In this document: piece by piece, positions 13,101 to 28,100 of the stretch
How the letters are laid out: the number at the start of each line of letters is the position of its first letter
Position numbering within the stretch: the stretch's first letter is position 1
NCBI GenBank assembly: GCA_039566865.1
Contig: CM076960.1
Location: 3,472,001-3,536,000, forward strand
Source of the DNA: Aurelia coerulea
Lineage: Eukaryota; Cnidaria; Scyphozoa; Semaeostomeae; Ulmaridae
DNA: 64,000 nt
Direction of reading: 5' to 3'
Position numbers and translations under genes: made by a program
Notes under the pieces: model-generated
The model's database searches: none
The model's input: the letters and a program-made list of their open reading frames with translations, nothing else
What the model was told of the DNA's origin: nothing

Positions 13101-16100
13101 GTTCAGCTCATATAATAACTTTTCAATTGTTTTTTGAATCTACTAAGTGTAGGGAGCTCTCTGATATTGATGGGTATATTGTTCCAAGCTTTCAGAGCCG
13201 AATAGTGAAAGCCTTTCTTGACATATTCAAGATTATTTCTTGGGATTTGTAGGTCCCTGCAATTCCTTGTTCTGTAGTTGGAATGCTGGGTCCTATGATG
13301 GTATTTACCCCAAAGGCTTTCGGGACATTGCCTGTTGATTATTTTATATGTCATAACTGATCGATCAAAGTTTATTAGTTGTTCAACTGTCAACCAATTA
13401 TGAGACCAATTGTCTTTTAGTCTGGCCTTATCAATAATCGAATGGGCTCTGTCCTGCAGACGTTGGAGGGTATTCAATTTTGATTTAGGAAGACTCCCCC
13501 AAATAACATTGGCGTATCGCAGATGGCTTTCTACAAGTGCACGGTACACATGCTCCAGCTGGGATTGGGAAATGAGATTTTTCAATTTTTTTAGTGACTT
13601 AAGACCGCCACTAATCTTCCCTTTCACTTTGTTGAATTGTTCATCCCAGTTTAGCCCTTCATCCACAATAACCCCTAGTGATTTAGTCTTCACCACACGC
13701 TTAATTTCTGAATTGTTAAGATTCAGTGGTTCTGAGATTTCAACCTTATTTGTCCTCCGTGGATGGCCAATGATCATGTATTCAGTTTTTTTCGGGTTGG
13801 CACTTAACTTGTTTATCCGCATCCATTCCGAGATGTTTCTTAATTCTTTTTGGGCATTTGTAATTAGATCATCGACGTTACCAGATGTTAATGTAACATG
13901 TGTGTCATCTGCATACATACTAGCCCTAGAGAATTCTAAGCATTTTTCAAAGTCATTAAGGTAGATTATAAATAGGAGTGGTCCCAAGCAGGATCCTTGA
14001 GGTACACCACATGTTACCAATCTAGCCCCCGACTGTTGTCCATTAACTGAGCAGAATTGTTTTCTACCATTTAAGAAGGACGTGAACCATTCTCCTGAAC
14101 TTGCCCTGATACCGAGTGCACCTAACTTGAATTTATTTATCTGATTAAAAAGTCCAGCAGAAGGCATTGTAATTCTCGCACAAAACAGCTCCTGAATCAA
14201 ATAAACAAAATCCGCCAGACACAACTTTAGATTTATCCTTCTTCTTTCGTTATAAGCACATAACTTCTCTTTAAAACTACCTTTCGCTTGCACAAGGCGA
14301 GAGTTTGCCCTACTAGTTTCGGGGAAATTTTTGCAGCTTTGTTTGTTTTGAATTACTGGTGGAGAAAATTTCCCTTGTCTGCAGTCGCTAATCACTTTGA
14401 ACTGAGGTGTCAATCAAATGCAACTTTGGTATTGTATTACAAAATCTGCCCTTGTTCAACCAGGGTCCTTTGCGGAAATGCTAAAATTTCAGATGGTCTG
14501 AGAATCATATTGGGTAAATCCATAGTACAGTAGTAGAACTCACGCAACAGTTTAATTGAAGTAAAACTTTTCCATCAGTTCAACTACTACAGTGTGGATC
14601 CATGGTTTGCACTTAGGCCTAATTTGAGTTCACATAATCTGAAATTTCAGCACGCCCGCTAAGGACTACGGGTGACAAAGGCTCTTTAAATAAGATATGA
14701 AATTATAACTCACCAACACAAGCAGGAGCTCGCAGACCAATCTCCACATCCTTTCCATTCAAATTGAAATAATAGCTTCCTTTGCGGCAGAAAGCATATT
14801 GAGAATAGAAGCCATAAGGACCAAATAACGCCCTTGAATTGGCACAATGAACAGCGTAATTACGGGCCCATGCTTGGTAAACGATTGTTGCATTTGAATC
14901 TCCAACGAGTTTAGGACATATGTTAGCTGAAAAGAAAAAAGGACATCTTCAATACTGCTGCATCCGCCAGGGGGGGGGGGGGCACTGAGGTGTAGTTTGG
15001 GTAATGTGCCATCAGGAAAGATATCGATTTTCACGACTTCAGTATACAAGATATACAGGAAACAGGATATAAAAACAATAATTATAAGGTCGGGTATACG
15101 AATTCGAAAAATTGAAACGAGGTTCGGGGTCGTCCCTTGCCAAAATCTGGTCATTTTACGATTTACCACTAATGCCTTACAGGTATTTAAATTTGCGAGG
15201 TACTATTTCCATTCAGCTTTCAATTCGCACGATTGAATTTCGCGCACCCCAGATGTGATTTATTCGCTCAATTTTAATTGTACACCTATACGCACCATAC
15301 GCCTTTGGTTTATACAGTAAGTCTCCACATAAAGGGACAATCTAAATTTTGAATTAGGCTGTTTGGTTTCTTTTATGTAAGAAAATATCTGTACAAGAGG
15401 TTGGCATATGTCTTATATGTCCAATAAGAAACGTCCCTTTCATATGCCAGCTTTCCTCTGTTAAAAAGTATTTCTTAAATTCTTGCATCACACTGAATAC
15501 TTGCAAAAGTTTAAAGCAGTAAAGGTCTAAATTTTTAAATAATGATGCGTTATTTCATGTCTTTTAATATCAATTTTAGTGATTAAAAAACAACCTTGAT
15601 ACTGCAATAAATCCTATTTCAGTAATTTTAACCATTTGTAAAAAATTGCAGCAAGACTGACTGTCTAGTTTCTTGTTCTTGCGAAGGCAGGCTGCAGATT
15701 CTTATATGTCCATTTTTTATACGCGGGCAACCAAAATCGAAAGGAAATATTAATACGTTGTCCTTGTTCGGTCATTCACGACGAGAAATCTCTAGGATTT
15801 GTAAATGTCTGATAAAATATGGCGGGAAAAGGACAGTGCCATTCAGGGAGACAAAAAATGGATGTGATCTCCTTAGCCATACTAGGAGGTCCGGAAATTG
15901 CAATCACCTAGGTAGTGATGCCAGATGAAGACAGTTAAGAGATTTTCAAGGAGATGAACGAGTTTGCATTACAGCTTTACACATAACATGCACAGGTTCG
16001 CTTTATCATTTCTGTTCAAATTTCTTCGCGCGGATCATTGGACGTGGGCGAATTCTAAGACCATGCGAAATAAAATAGAAGCAAGGAAACACACGGTTTA

Positions 16101-19100
16101 CCTCGACTAATCTTTGATACAAAATAGTACTTACATTTGATGGTTACTCTGAAAGTACACTTTGCAGTGTTTCCAGAAGTATCAATCGCTCTGTATTGAA
16201 GCAAGGCCGTTTCACCAAATCGCCAAAATTCACCAGATTTCCTTGTAGGAGTTTCGATTCTTGCAATTCCAACATTATCTTTGAAGACTGGTGCACTCCA
16301 TAAGATATTTGCTTGGGCAGTTACCAACATATGGACGATATCTTGTGGGCAGCTGACTACTTGAGGACGAGTTTTGTCTGCGATAAAAAATTGAACGATG
16401 AAGAAAATATATTCTCAGAAAAATTTAAACTTACAACACAAAAACAGAAAAATACAAACAAAATTCTTTTCAGAATAAATTTTGATTCAGTGAGATCTCA
16501 CCTCATCAACACACCTGGTTTCTTAACATTATCAGATTTTTAGTACTCAGAGTTTCTTACGAGTATCTTACGACTTGCATAGCTATCCTCATGTTTACTT
16601 CCTGTGCCCTCGTGAAAACTTCAAAACGAAGTTTTTTCAAGCTTTTCCAATGTTTAGACATTACTTAAGTAGTAGTAGTAGTAATTTATTTTAAGTGGGC
16701 TGATAGAGTTTCTAGCTATTTAAAGCTAATTTAGGCCCACTGTGCATGCCGCATCCAGGCGTGGGACCCCTAGTTTAACGTCCCTTCCGAAGGACGGCGC
16801 GAGGTGAGTTGCGAGGTCAAGCCTCAGAGGTCACCCATCCGGAGTTTGACCTCACTCGACCGAGCTTAACTTCAGTCACCTGACGGAAACTGTTTAAGCC
16901 ACTCGGCCACTCACCCCGCCTTCGTACCTTCTGAATAATATGATATCGGAAACAAGTGAATGTAAAGGAAAAACATGCTAAGGTATTCGTTCATGAATAA
17001 AACAAATAGTTGATTTATCACTTTTTCCCAGTACTGGCTTCCTATAAGCGGTTTCTTACAAAGAATAATTGGTCAAATTAATGAACCATGAGTACTGTGG
17101 GCTGATCCATGTTTCTCGTAAAAACGTGCATAAAACTTACCAAGAATATCAACAAGAACAGTGCAGCTCTTTTTTGTTCCTTCTGAATCTTCTGCATCAA
17201 ATCTAATAATGGTCGTTCCAACCGGGAAAGCGAAATTCCTTGCGTGACTGACTTTAATGATTTTCATGTTCGTCTGTGGCTGTGGGAACTTGAATCCAAG
17301 TGGGAAACTCGCTCTGTCGTTTGGTAATGTTAGTTGAATATCAGAAGGGCAGTTGATGTACGGAATTTCAACGACTGAAACGGAACGGCGGAAAATGAGA
17401 ATTATGCGGAGAGACCCGAAAGGAGTGATTTTACGCTATCGCAAAATTTCATTTTCATTTTCATTTTAAATTATTTATACACAAAAACCCTTCAGCTAAC
17501 AAACGCAATACTTAAATAAGAAAATAAATATCCTAATTACATTAATATAGTCTATATACAGTTAAAGCAAAATTATGTACAGTAACCTATCTAGTAGCAG
17601 CTGCTCTTCCAGGGCGTCGTGTTTTAGTTTGTGTTCAGCTCTTTTCAATTGTTTTCTGTATCTAATATGAATTGAAATCGCCCTGAACCTAATATGAAAC
17701 AGATTTTGAGTATCTAATCTTTTTGGTAATTGCGTGCATTTGCAGGCAGTTTTATTCACTGTTCATGTAATTCCCACGGGGTAGTCATCTTGTTAAGTTA
17801 ACCTGGGTTGCCTTACTTGGGGGTTATTGGAAAGCAGTTAGGGTAATCAGTAAAGTATCTTGTAAAGCTTTTTAAGGATTACATAAACAAAAACCCAAGA
17901 AATTAAACTTTGCGAGAAATGTATTTACAATGCATTTGAGTTACGGATTTAATTAGTTGTCACCATCTTGCAAGTCTTGCATGGCTTTGACTTGGTGTAA
18001 ATTTGCGCTTTTACGATCTCCCTGGTATTGAAGCATGCTATTTGATTATATGAGTCTCACACATACTACCCTTTACCCCTTCAAGTAAGGTGTAGTATGG
18101 GCAAAATTCTTGTTGAGAATGAGTTAGTTTTAATGACAAATATACATAGAAAAGCCACGGTATTTTATTTTGCATTGTTGCCATTGTGTTTTGAATTCCC
18201 TTCCTTCGGGGAACTACCTACCCCGCAGTTAGATTTAAAAAAGGGGAATTCTAAGTTCAAGACATTAATTGTCATACTTGGAATACACATCATTTCAGCA
18301 TCAGTGCTCCATTTCTTGTTGCTCTCACAATATTTGACCGATGGTCCACGTCGTTTATAACCATGTTTACAATATGACACACAACGTTGACCGAATTCCC
18401 TCTCTCCTTGATGGCATGATGCTGGGATGAGACCACCATTCTTTGGCAACTTTAATGACTGACATTTCACCGCTAGGACAGAGAATAAAACGCAGTTTGG
18501 AGATTGGATAATAATATTTGATAAACGTGGAGTTGTATAGTTCGAAAACTAACATTTGAGAAGCTAGAATTATTCAAGATCGTCAGAAAATCTTGTCATT
18601 TTTCTGATGATGATAAGATATATCAACATTGAACTTGGAGCAATGTTTTATCATCTACTCATAAAAAATGACATTTCTACTTGGATACTACAATTCAAAT
18701 TGCTCTGGTCAACTGTTGATTTTGCGTCAGTGAATCAAATTTGTAGCATTAATAATCAATATCTATCAAAATAATAATGATACCAAAACATTTTCCGCCA
18801 AGATTTTGGTTCAAAATTTGGCTTAGTTGCTGTCATCTTTGAGCTCCTATTAGCTAATGCAAGGCAAAGGAAAACAATTTGTCAAATCTAAAACTTTCTG
18901 CACAATGTGGAAAAACACCACTCGCTCAAGTCTCATTAGATTATTATACTAAAGATGGCGGTAAGGAATTTGTAACCAAGATGCATTGCGTTCGAATAAA
19001 GTAAATCCCCGCATATAAGAACCTACCAAAATAAGAACCTAGAGGCTGTTTTCCTAAATTATGCACCTTGTAACTAAGAACCTGTTTCAATTTGATGAAA

Positions 19101-22100
19101 AATATGTTCTTATTACAGGGGTAGTAAAGTTGATTTTGGATTGTCCTTATAAAGTTCATTTTTGTCCCAGTTGGCTGTTAAAGTTTGAATCTCTCCCCCT
19201 GCTGTTTGTAAGCTTAGAATTGGTTATTGGGTAAATAATAACTTTGCCAAACCAAATAACAGAGCTGATCATCTTTGGTGAAGATTTTAAAACGGCCTAC
19301 ACAAGGCACTCTTCATATAAGGACCTCTATACCTTGAAATTAGTCTGAATACCTTTGAAATAAGAACCTATTTTAGCTTGGCTCTCAAAAACGTAGGTTC
19401 TTATATGCGGGGATTTACTGTAACGAATCTTGAACAATTCTACAGGAATTCGATTAAAGAAAGCAGTGGATCTTGATTACAAGAGCAAAAGAGCAAGAAT
19501 AAACGTCTATTTTCGCATCCTATCGGGTGCGCCAAAAAGGCTGTTCTTCTCTCACAAATGTTAAAAGACATGTATATTTAAATAGATACAAATGGTTTCT
19601 CCATGCAATAAAGACCCGTGTAAATAGTACTTTTGCGCTGTTTTGGGTGAAAAGTCTCCATACGATTTGATCAAGTGATTCAAGCCCTTAATCAGGCATT
19701 TCGCAGCCAAGATGCTTTCGTAAAGTCAATTTTAAGTATATTTTCATTGCTCTTAAATATATGAGAAAAAATCACAAACATACTTCGGTCTGCTGTCAAC
19801 AAAAGTTCGATTTCAGTGTGGCGGACACCTTGTCAAAGATTAGGGGCGAAGCTATTGTTTCAGTTAAAAAGTATTGTTTTATTTCTATTTCTTTGGAACA
19901 AAAGCCCTTTTTTCGCCTCTGTTCGATTCATTCAAATGCATTTGGTACTCTAGACATCATAAATCTTCAAACGCAAGAACATTTTTGGCTCACCAAGTCA
20001 CACCAACCGAAGCTTGACTTCTTTAATATACATTTGATTAAACTAAACTAAATATCTGATAATGACACAACGTGTAAAATGAGCTTACGATGACAAGAGG
20101 CAGTTGCATGACTCCATGTTCCCGTATTCTGACATGTTGCTGTATTTTGCAACGGTTGTCCAGTTGGTGCTGTCAGCTCAAAACCTTGACTGCAATTCAC
20201 TTTGCAAGCAGTGCCAATCGGTATGTTTCCATACTTCTGTGTGCAAATTGGAGGGGTGATTGCTCCTCGTACTGGTGCTTCGAGGGTCTTGCAGTATATT
20301 TCTGAATAAAAACATATGGCATAAGTGAGCTTGAATTGATATAATGCAATGAAAAAATATCGAATAAGTTTGACCTGTATAAATATGATGATATTATTAT
20401 TCTTAAAATGTACCTTCACATCGATGATTGTCATCAGCAAGTCGATATCCAGTCCTACATTCGCAATAATATCCACCATGATAGTTAGAACACGTATGAT
20501 CACATCCACCATTCCTCGTAGCACATTCATCAAGGTCTATAAGAGACAAAAGAGATTTTGTTGTATTCTGATCACTGTAAAATATGGGGAAGCAAACGAT
20601 GGACACTCGCAGAGGTTGAAATCGCAATGTATACACCAGTACGATACAGTAAAACCCGCATATAAGAACCTAAGATTTTGAAGTCAGCCTGTTTAGGTTC
20701 TTATGCAATGAGGCACATCTAGTAAGGTTCTTAATATAGGAAAATATGTGAATCTAAATCTTAGCCCAACATATTTGCACTCTTGACCCTATCCATTTCA
20801 ACCCAATCTTACCCAGTTTACCCCTGCAGGTTCTGTAAGTAATGTTTTGGAGTTCACGAACGAGGTTGATTGGCAAAAATGTTGCATTTATTTCCCAATG
20901 AATGAATAAAACCCTTTATTAAGAACCTTGTTTAGACATCAGCCTGAAATGGTTCTTATTTATTGGGTACAAAATGTATTATTTCAGGCTGTAGGTTCTT
21001 AATAGATGAAGTTTCTTATGTGCGGGTTTTTACTGTATAGCGACGATGTATGGTATATAGTAGCTGTCACTGTTGATAAACCTACCAGACGCTTCAACTA
21101 TGCGTCGTAATTATGCAAACACAGACATTGCAACAAAAATTGAAACTTTTACACAGGCATTTTGATACTAATGGCGGATGAAATGATGAATGATTTGCTT
21201 TTCTGAAGAACAGTTTTCACACCCCTGAATGCTCTCAATGAAATCAAAATAAAAAGAGAAAGCAAACTCTATGGTCGACTGCGTTGAGGGTGCCAAATCT
21301 AATCTTGAGGCTGTCAAGTGGCTCTGTCTTAAACAGAACTGTATCGTTTGTTTTACAATATTGACCCTTTCTCGTCAATGCTGGGCATCAAAAAGCCCAA
21401 ATCTATACGATTGTAAACAAGCTAGTTTTTGTTGCTTTAGGGCCTTTCAAAACTGAGTTTCAACTGATTCAAAATTTCCGAAGAAAACGATGCACCTAAG
21501 ATAGTGAAAAATATCTTGAAAATTAACTTGAAGCATGCTGGTAACCTGTTGGCAACCTGTTGGTAACCTGTTGGCATGATTATTCAAACAGCGGATACAT
21601 TTTCCTGACTCGTCCGGTACAAAATTGATTGCCAATAAAATGCCCAAGAAGTCCACGAAATTCTAATGTAAAGAATACAGTAAATCCGCGCATATAAGAA
21701 CCTACTTTTTTGAGAGCTAGGCTGAAATAGGTCCTTATTTTAAAGGTACTAAGCCAAATTTCAAGGTATAATGGTTCTTATTTGAAGAGTACCTTGCGTA
21801 GGCCATTTTAGAACCTTCGTCAATGATTTTCAACTCTATTATTTGTTTTGGCAAGGTTATAATATACCTAATAACCAATGCTAAGCTTTCAAACAGCAGG
21901 AGAGGAGATTCAAACATTAAAAGCCCACTGGAACAAAAATCAACTTAACACTGACAATCCAAAATAAACTTTGCTACCCCTGCTATGAGAACATATTTTT
22001 CATCAAACTGAAACAGGTTCTTAATTACAAGGTGCATAAGTTAGGAAAAACAGCCTGTAGGTTCTTATTTTTTTCGGTTCTTATATGCGGGGATTTACTG

Positions 22101-25100
22101 TAAAGAATGAATCCATACCTTGGCAGCCATACGATGTTGTTGAATTCCTCGCATACCCTGCTCTGCATTCACAGTTATAGCCACCAATCGTGTTATTACA
22201 CATTTGTTCGCAGCCACCATTTCCTATGCCACATTCATTGACATCTGTATGATGATAAATAAAATATTTTGTAAAATTGGTACGATAAAATGATTTTTAA
22301 ACGGCGGTTGCAAGAAACAACTAAGTAAGTTAGAATTGCTCCCATTGACAGAAACTTATTGCTTTCTATCAGACAGGGATCTAAACCACTCAAGGGCACA
22401 TCCACGAACACCATAATGTTCCAATTTTGATAGCAAAATTCTATGATTAACAGTATCAAAAGCTTTTTGTAGATCAATGAAAATACCACAGCCAAATCTT
22501 TTATTACCAAGTGTATTTCTTACACCTTCTGTTAAACTCACTAGGGTATGATCAATTGAGTGGTTTTCTTGAAATCCAAATTGTAAAGAATAAAGAGCTT
22601 TGTGTATTTCAAGGAATCTATAAAGTCGTTTGTACATTAACTTCTCAAATATCTTGCTGAAGATAGATAAAAGTGAAATTGGCCTATAGTTAGATGGCAG
22701 CTCAGGATTAGCCTCACTACATAAGGACCCTCAACTTACGCTCATCTAATTGAAGTGAATTAATGTTGTTGTTGTCGCTCCAGTCAAGGGCCTTATGGAC
22801 TAACTCTTCTCAAAACGGCAAAAAAATTCTCGCCAGGAACAAATTTGTTCCTGGACCAATCAGGATGCAAGACTTGAAATAACTTGATGGGATTGGCTGA
22901 TTCTTCTTCAATTTAAACTTCCCGCCAAAGGCAAACAAACGAATTCGAACAACGCGTTCGACTGAACTGCTCCAACGATCAAAATCTCAAAGTAGCGAAC
23001 GAATTTACGAGATCTTTTGCGTCCCCAAACAACCAAAATATCACCTATGGGTAGTTTTTTTTTTGCTTTAATAGCTTGAAGAAACATTCATCTAAGTACT
23101 GATAGCTTGTTTTGCAGTGTAGCACTTCAGGAAAACCACTTTTTGCGGCGATTTAGGGTCGATGGTTTTGAGAAAAAATAGCAGGTGATTTAGGCCATGT
23201 CCGTTTCTGGAAGCGTAAGTCCATGAGTCGTAGTTATAGCGTCCATCAGCCTATCAATAGCGATAACCTACGAACATATGATCAGTCTAGCTCAGGATCA
23301 CCTTTCTAAACAATAAAATCACTTTGGCTATCTTAAGTTTGTCAGGAAAGACTGATTCACAAGTAGAGCAAGAAGTGGGGAAATTGAGGATCTAATATTT
23401 TTCAGTAATTTGATACGTATACTGTTAGGACCTACAGATTTGGAGGGATTGAAGATATTAATGATATCATTAACCTTCAAAAACCTGCAGTTGTCGAAGA
23501 CTGAGACTTTTGAAATAAATTTCGATTCAAGTCCAACTTATGTGAAGGACGCTTTCATCTAGTGAAACTTTGGTTGCAACTTAATGCTCGGTAATGACGC
23601 TTAACTTTCAAAGGTACGCATGAAGTGCTGTGGAATGGAAACTATACCAGGGAAAAAAGCTAACTCATGATAGCCTCAAATTGTATAAAAAGTTTAGAAA
23701 TCGTGTTTCCAATGAATTAAAAGCAAGGTATTTTCATCCTTTTTTTCTACCAACAGTAGAAACATGAAAAAATTGTGATCAGGTATAAAGACAATCATTT
23801 CTCATAAATCATCCACTTCTTCTTCAATCAACAAGATGAAAGATAAAGATGGAAATGTAACCTTAGATCCTTGTAAAATTACAAACGTTTTAAATGATTT
23901 CTTCACTAATGTTGCTAATGATTTAACTAAGACAATCCCAATGACTCAAAAATCTCCTCTTGACTATTTATCAACTGGAACTTCTAATTCACTTTTCCTT
24001 ATTCCAGTTACTTTAACAATGATAATAAACACAAGATACTTACCCATACATTCTGTAAGACTGTTATCCTTAAGTATGAACCCGGTTTCGCATGCGCAAT
24101 AATATCCACCAGGATAATTTGAGCAGTATGCTTTTTTGTCTTTTCGGCATCCACCATTGTTTGAAAGGCATTCATTGACATCTAAAGAAAGGAGGATTAA
24201 ATGTCATGCATGTAGGGTAGTCTTTAAAATACAAATATTACAAAAGAAAATAGTGGACAAAATATTTACAAGTCATTAAAAGTATACAGTATAAACACTT
24301 TAGATAAAAATATATCCAAAAATATTTATCATAAGAAGCCCAAATTAGGAATAGAAATGCGGCATAATTTGCATGGACAATTTTCTCCGTACCAATTTTT
24401 CATCTTTGCTTTAAACTGACAAAGGAATTCTGAATTGCGTATTGTTGGCGGTAACGTTTGCCACAGCTGCGGACCTTTGAATCGGACGCTTTCTGTCCCG
24501 TTGTTGACAGATCTCTTGGTTGAATAAATTCGGTATTGTTACGCACATTGTAGTGAATTATATTCTCACCGGAGAAGTCTCACGAAATTCCAAGACTCTA
24601 ATGCTCTACACACCCGAGACTGCTTGAGAGGCCTGGGGAGAGCAGTTTCGTAGCCCCTAGGGAATAGGTCAGTATATAGGAAAAATCCGAGCTCATTTCA
24701 GCCTTCTTTGTGAGCAACAAGCAGTGCTTACAGTAATAAAATCTCTATCAAAATAAATGCTGCTCCCGTCGCTGACATGGCCTAAGGCCCTCAGGCAGGC
24801 AGATGCACACATGGAAGCTTCTACAGTTGGTCTCAACTATCTGCAGTACTGGAAACGAAATGAAATGTAGTGTATACTCCTGCCGCAGTTCAAGCAGTAA
24901 GTTATCCTCTTCATTCACATTGAAATGTCAGAAAACATTTGTTTCTTAGGCCGAGTTTCAATTCCATTTTATGTTTCTTCGGCATGTCAAATTTGCTTTT
25001 ATGTTGTGAACGCTAACGCGTCTATGATGATGGGTCCAAAGGTCAACTCCCTCAAGAGACACGATTCAGATACAAGAAACTCTCACGAGACATGTCGTTT

Positions 25101-28100
25101 TCAAAAATGTTTATTCCCTGATTGTTTATCATTAACTTGAAAAGGTATATCTGAGATAATGGATCAAAACTAGAGTTTCTCTTGTGTTTATATGGACGAG
25201 TCCCCTTTACAACATAGCATGTTTTAGCAGCGAAAGATTTGAGTTTAAGCATCACATCGTTAGATCTAGGCTAAGGATTTTATGCATGTTTCTCAGCAAC
25301 GAAAGATCTGCGTTTTAGCATGACATCGTTAGCTTTAGGTTTAGAATCTTATGCATGTTTTTCAGCAACGAAAGATCTGCGTTTTAGCATGACATCGTTA
25401 GCTTTAGGCCAAGAATTTTATGCATGTTTTTCAGCAACGAAAGATCTGCGTTTTAGCATGACATCGTTAGCTTTAGGCCAAGAATTTTATGCATGTTTTT
25501 CAGCAACGAAAGATCTGCGTTTTAGCATGACATCGTTAGCTTTAGGCCAAGAATTTTATGCATGTTTTTCAGCAACGAAAGATCTGCGTTTTAGCATGAC
25601 ATCGTTAGCTTTAGGCTTAGAATTTTATGCATGTTTTTCAGCAACGAGAGATCTGCGTTTTAGCATGACATCGTTAGCTTTAGGCTTAGAATTTAATGCA
25701 TGTTTTTCAGCAACGAAAGATCTGCGTTTTAGCATGACATCGTTAGCTTTAGGCTTAGAATTTAATGCATGTTTTTCAGCAACGAGAGATCTGCGTTTTA
25801 GCATGACATAGTTAGCTTTAGGCTTAGAATTTAATGCATGTTTTTCAGCAACGAGAGATCTGCGTTTTAGCATGACATCGTTAGCTTTAGGCTTAGAATT
25901 TTATGCATGTTTTTCAGCAACGAGAGATCTGCGTTTTAGCATGACATCGTTAGCTTTAGGCTTAGAATTTTATGCATGTTTTTCAGCAACGAAAGATCTG
26001 CGTTTTAGCATGACATCGTTAGCTTTAGGCCAAGAATTTTATGCATGTTTTTCAGCAACGAAAGATCTGCGTTTTAGCATGACATCGTTAGCTTTAGGCT
26101 TAGAATTTTATGCATGTTTTTCAGCAATGAGAGATCTGCGTTTTAGCATGACATCGTTAGCTTTAGGCTTAGAATTTAATGCATGTTTTTCAGCAACGAA
26201 AGATCTGCGTTTTAGCATGACATCGTTAGCTTTAGGCTTAGAATTTAATGCATGTTTTTCAGCAACGAGAGATCTGCGTTTTAGCATGACATCGTTAGCT
26301 TTAGGCTTAGAATTTAATGCATGTTTTTCAGCAACGAGAGATCTGCGTTTTAGCATGACATCGTTAGCTTTAGGCTTAGAATTTTATGCATGTTTTTCAG
26401 CAACGAGAGATCTGCGTTTTAGCATGACATCGTTAGCTTTAGGCTTAGAATTTAATGCATGTTTTTCAGCAACGAGAGATCTGCGTTTTAGCATGACATC
26501 GTTAGCTTTAGGTTTAGAATCTTATGCCTGTTTTTCAGCAACGAAAGATCTGCGTTTTAGCATGACATCGTTAGCTTTAGGCTTAGAATTTTATGCATGT
26601 TTTTCAGCAACGAAAGATCTGCGTTTTAGCATGACATCGTTAGCTTTAGGCTTAGAATTTTATGCATGTTTCTCAGCAACGAAAGATCTGCGTTTTAGCA
26701 TGACATCGTTAGCTTTAGGCTTAGAATTTTATGCATGTTTTTCAGCAACGAGAGATCTGCGTTTTAGCATGACATCGTTAGCTTTAGGCTTAGAATTTTA
26801 TGCATGTTTTTCAGCAACGAAAGATCTGCGTTTTAGCATGACATCGTTAGCTTTAGGCATAGAATGTTATGCATGTTTTCAAGCAACGAAATATCTGCGT
26901 TTAATCATGATATCGCTCGCCTTAGGTTTTAGATCGTATTTTTTGCTTTATGTTTTTGGCACCAAAGTACTGCCGTGAAGCAAGGTATCGCTAGCGATAG
27001 GTTCAAGGCATATTTCTATGGTTCAAGGCTATAATTATATAATGTTATATTCTTTCAGCAACACTGGCTTTTATCATAATAGTATCTCACTGAAGCCCTA
27101 ATTGCGGGAGCAATCTTATCAGAGGAGAACAAGAACATTTTCTGATGCTTGGATCGTTGTGGCAAGAATAGATCCGTCAAGGGTTTTGAATCGAGATTAT
27201 ATATCCCTGCTTGAGCAAGCATTGCAAGTAGTTTTTCAAAAGCAATTTGAAGGATCGCTTACTTCTTCTCAACCACTCGGGGGCCTAACTAAAGACCTTA
27301 ATACACGGCTCTAAGCTGCTGTTCTGAGTGGTTGGGTTGGAGGGTTTTCCTTCTCATTTGTCTTCATTATTAATTCCAAAATATTATTGTTTGTCATCCT
27401 TCTGCAACTATCTGAGTTAACTGAGGATTAGTGTTTAAAGACAAATTGTCTTTATGTAATTTTAGGGGGAAGCCCTCCAGCCCAACCCGTCAGAGACCGA
27501 TAAGTTCAACCCAAGAAGGCACATAGATAGAAAACGAGTAAATTCACAGGCGTCTCCAAATTATGTAATTTTCCGAGTACGATGATCTTTTATAACTTGC
27601 AATGTTCATAACATTTGTGCTCCTCGTTGTTTTCATTTGACGCCGATCTTCTACGAACCTATTCTACTTGAGTAATGGAGGGGGCTCTATATTATGTATG
27701 ATGTTTGGAAAAATATTCAGTGTGTTTATTTTATGTCTCCATTTCTCGTTTAGTCCAGATCTGCGGCCCCCGAAGCTCTCTCCATATCTTAGTGGTTTGG
27801 AAGGAAGGGGGACGGATCCGATGAGAATACGTTGGTATTCTCACCGGAGAAGTCTCACGAAATTCCAAGACTCTAATGCTCTACACACCCGAGACTGCTT
27901 GAGAGGCCTGGGGAGAGCAGTTTCGTAGCCCCTAGGGAATAGGTCAGTATATAGGAAAAATCCGAGCTCATTTCAGCCTTCTTTGTGAGCAACAAGCAGT
28001 GCACAGTAATAAAATCGACCCACCACTCCTCCCTCAGCGACGGTTCGCACCATGATCCTACTTTCCTTCCAGACAGCGAAGCCCCCTTCGCTCTCTCCAT

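Noticed and set aside
13410..13964. 184-codon plus-strand frame
   Set aside because: Antisense shadow of the LINE reverse-transcriptase frame at 13103-14413.
25182..26960. CRISPR-like reading of the regular 69-bp array
   Set aside because: There are no unique spacers; the whole unit repeats, and the host is a eukaryote.
25320..26978. Long plus-strand frames of 163 and 368 codons
   Set aside because: They are translations of the 69-bp minisatellite. Unit length divisible by 3 explains openness on both strands; one unit has a stop and changes are mostly non-synonymous.
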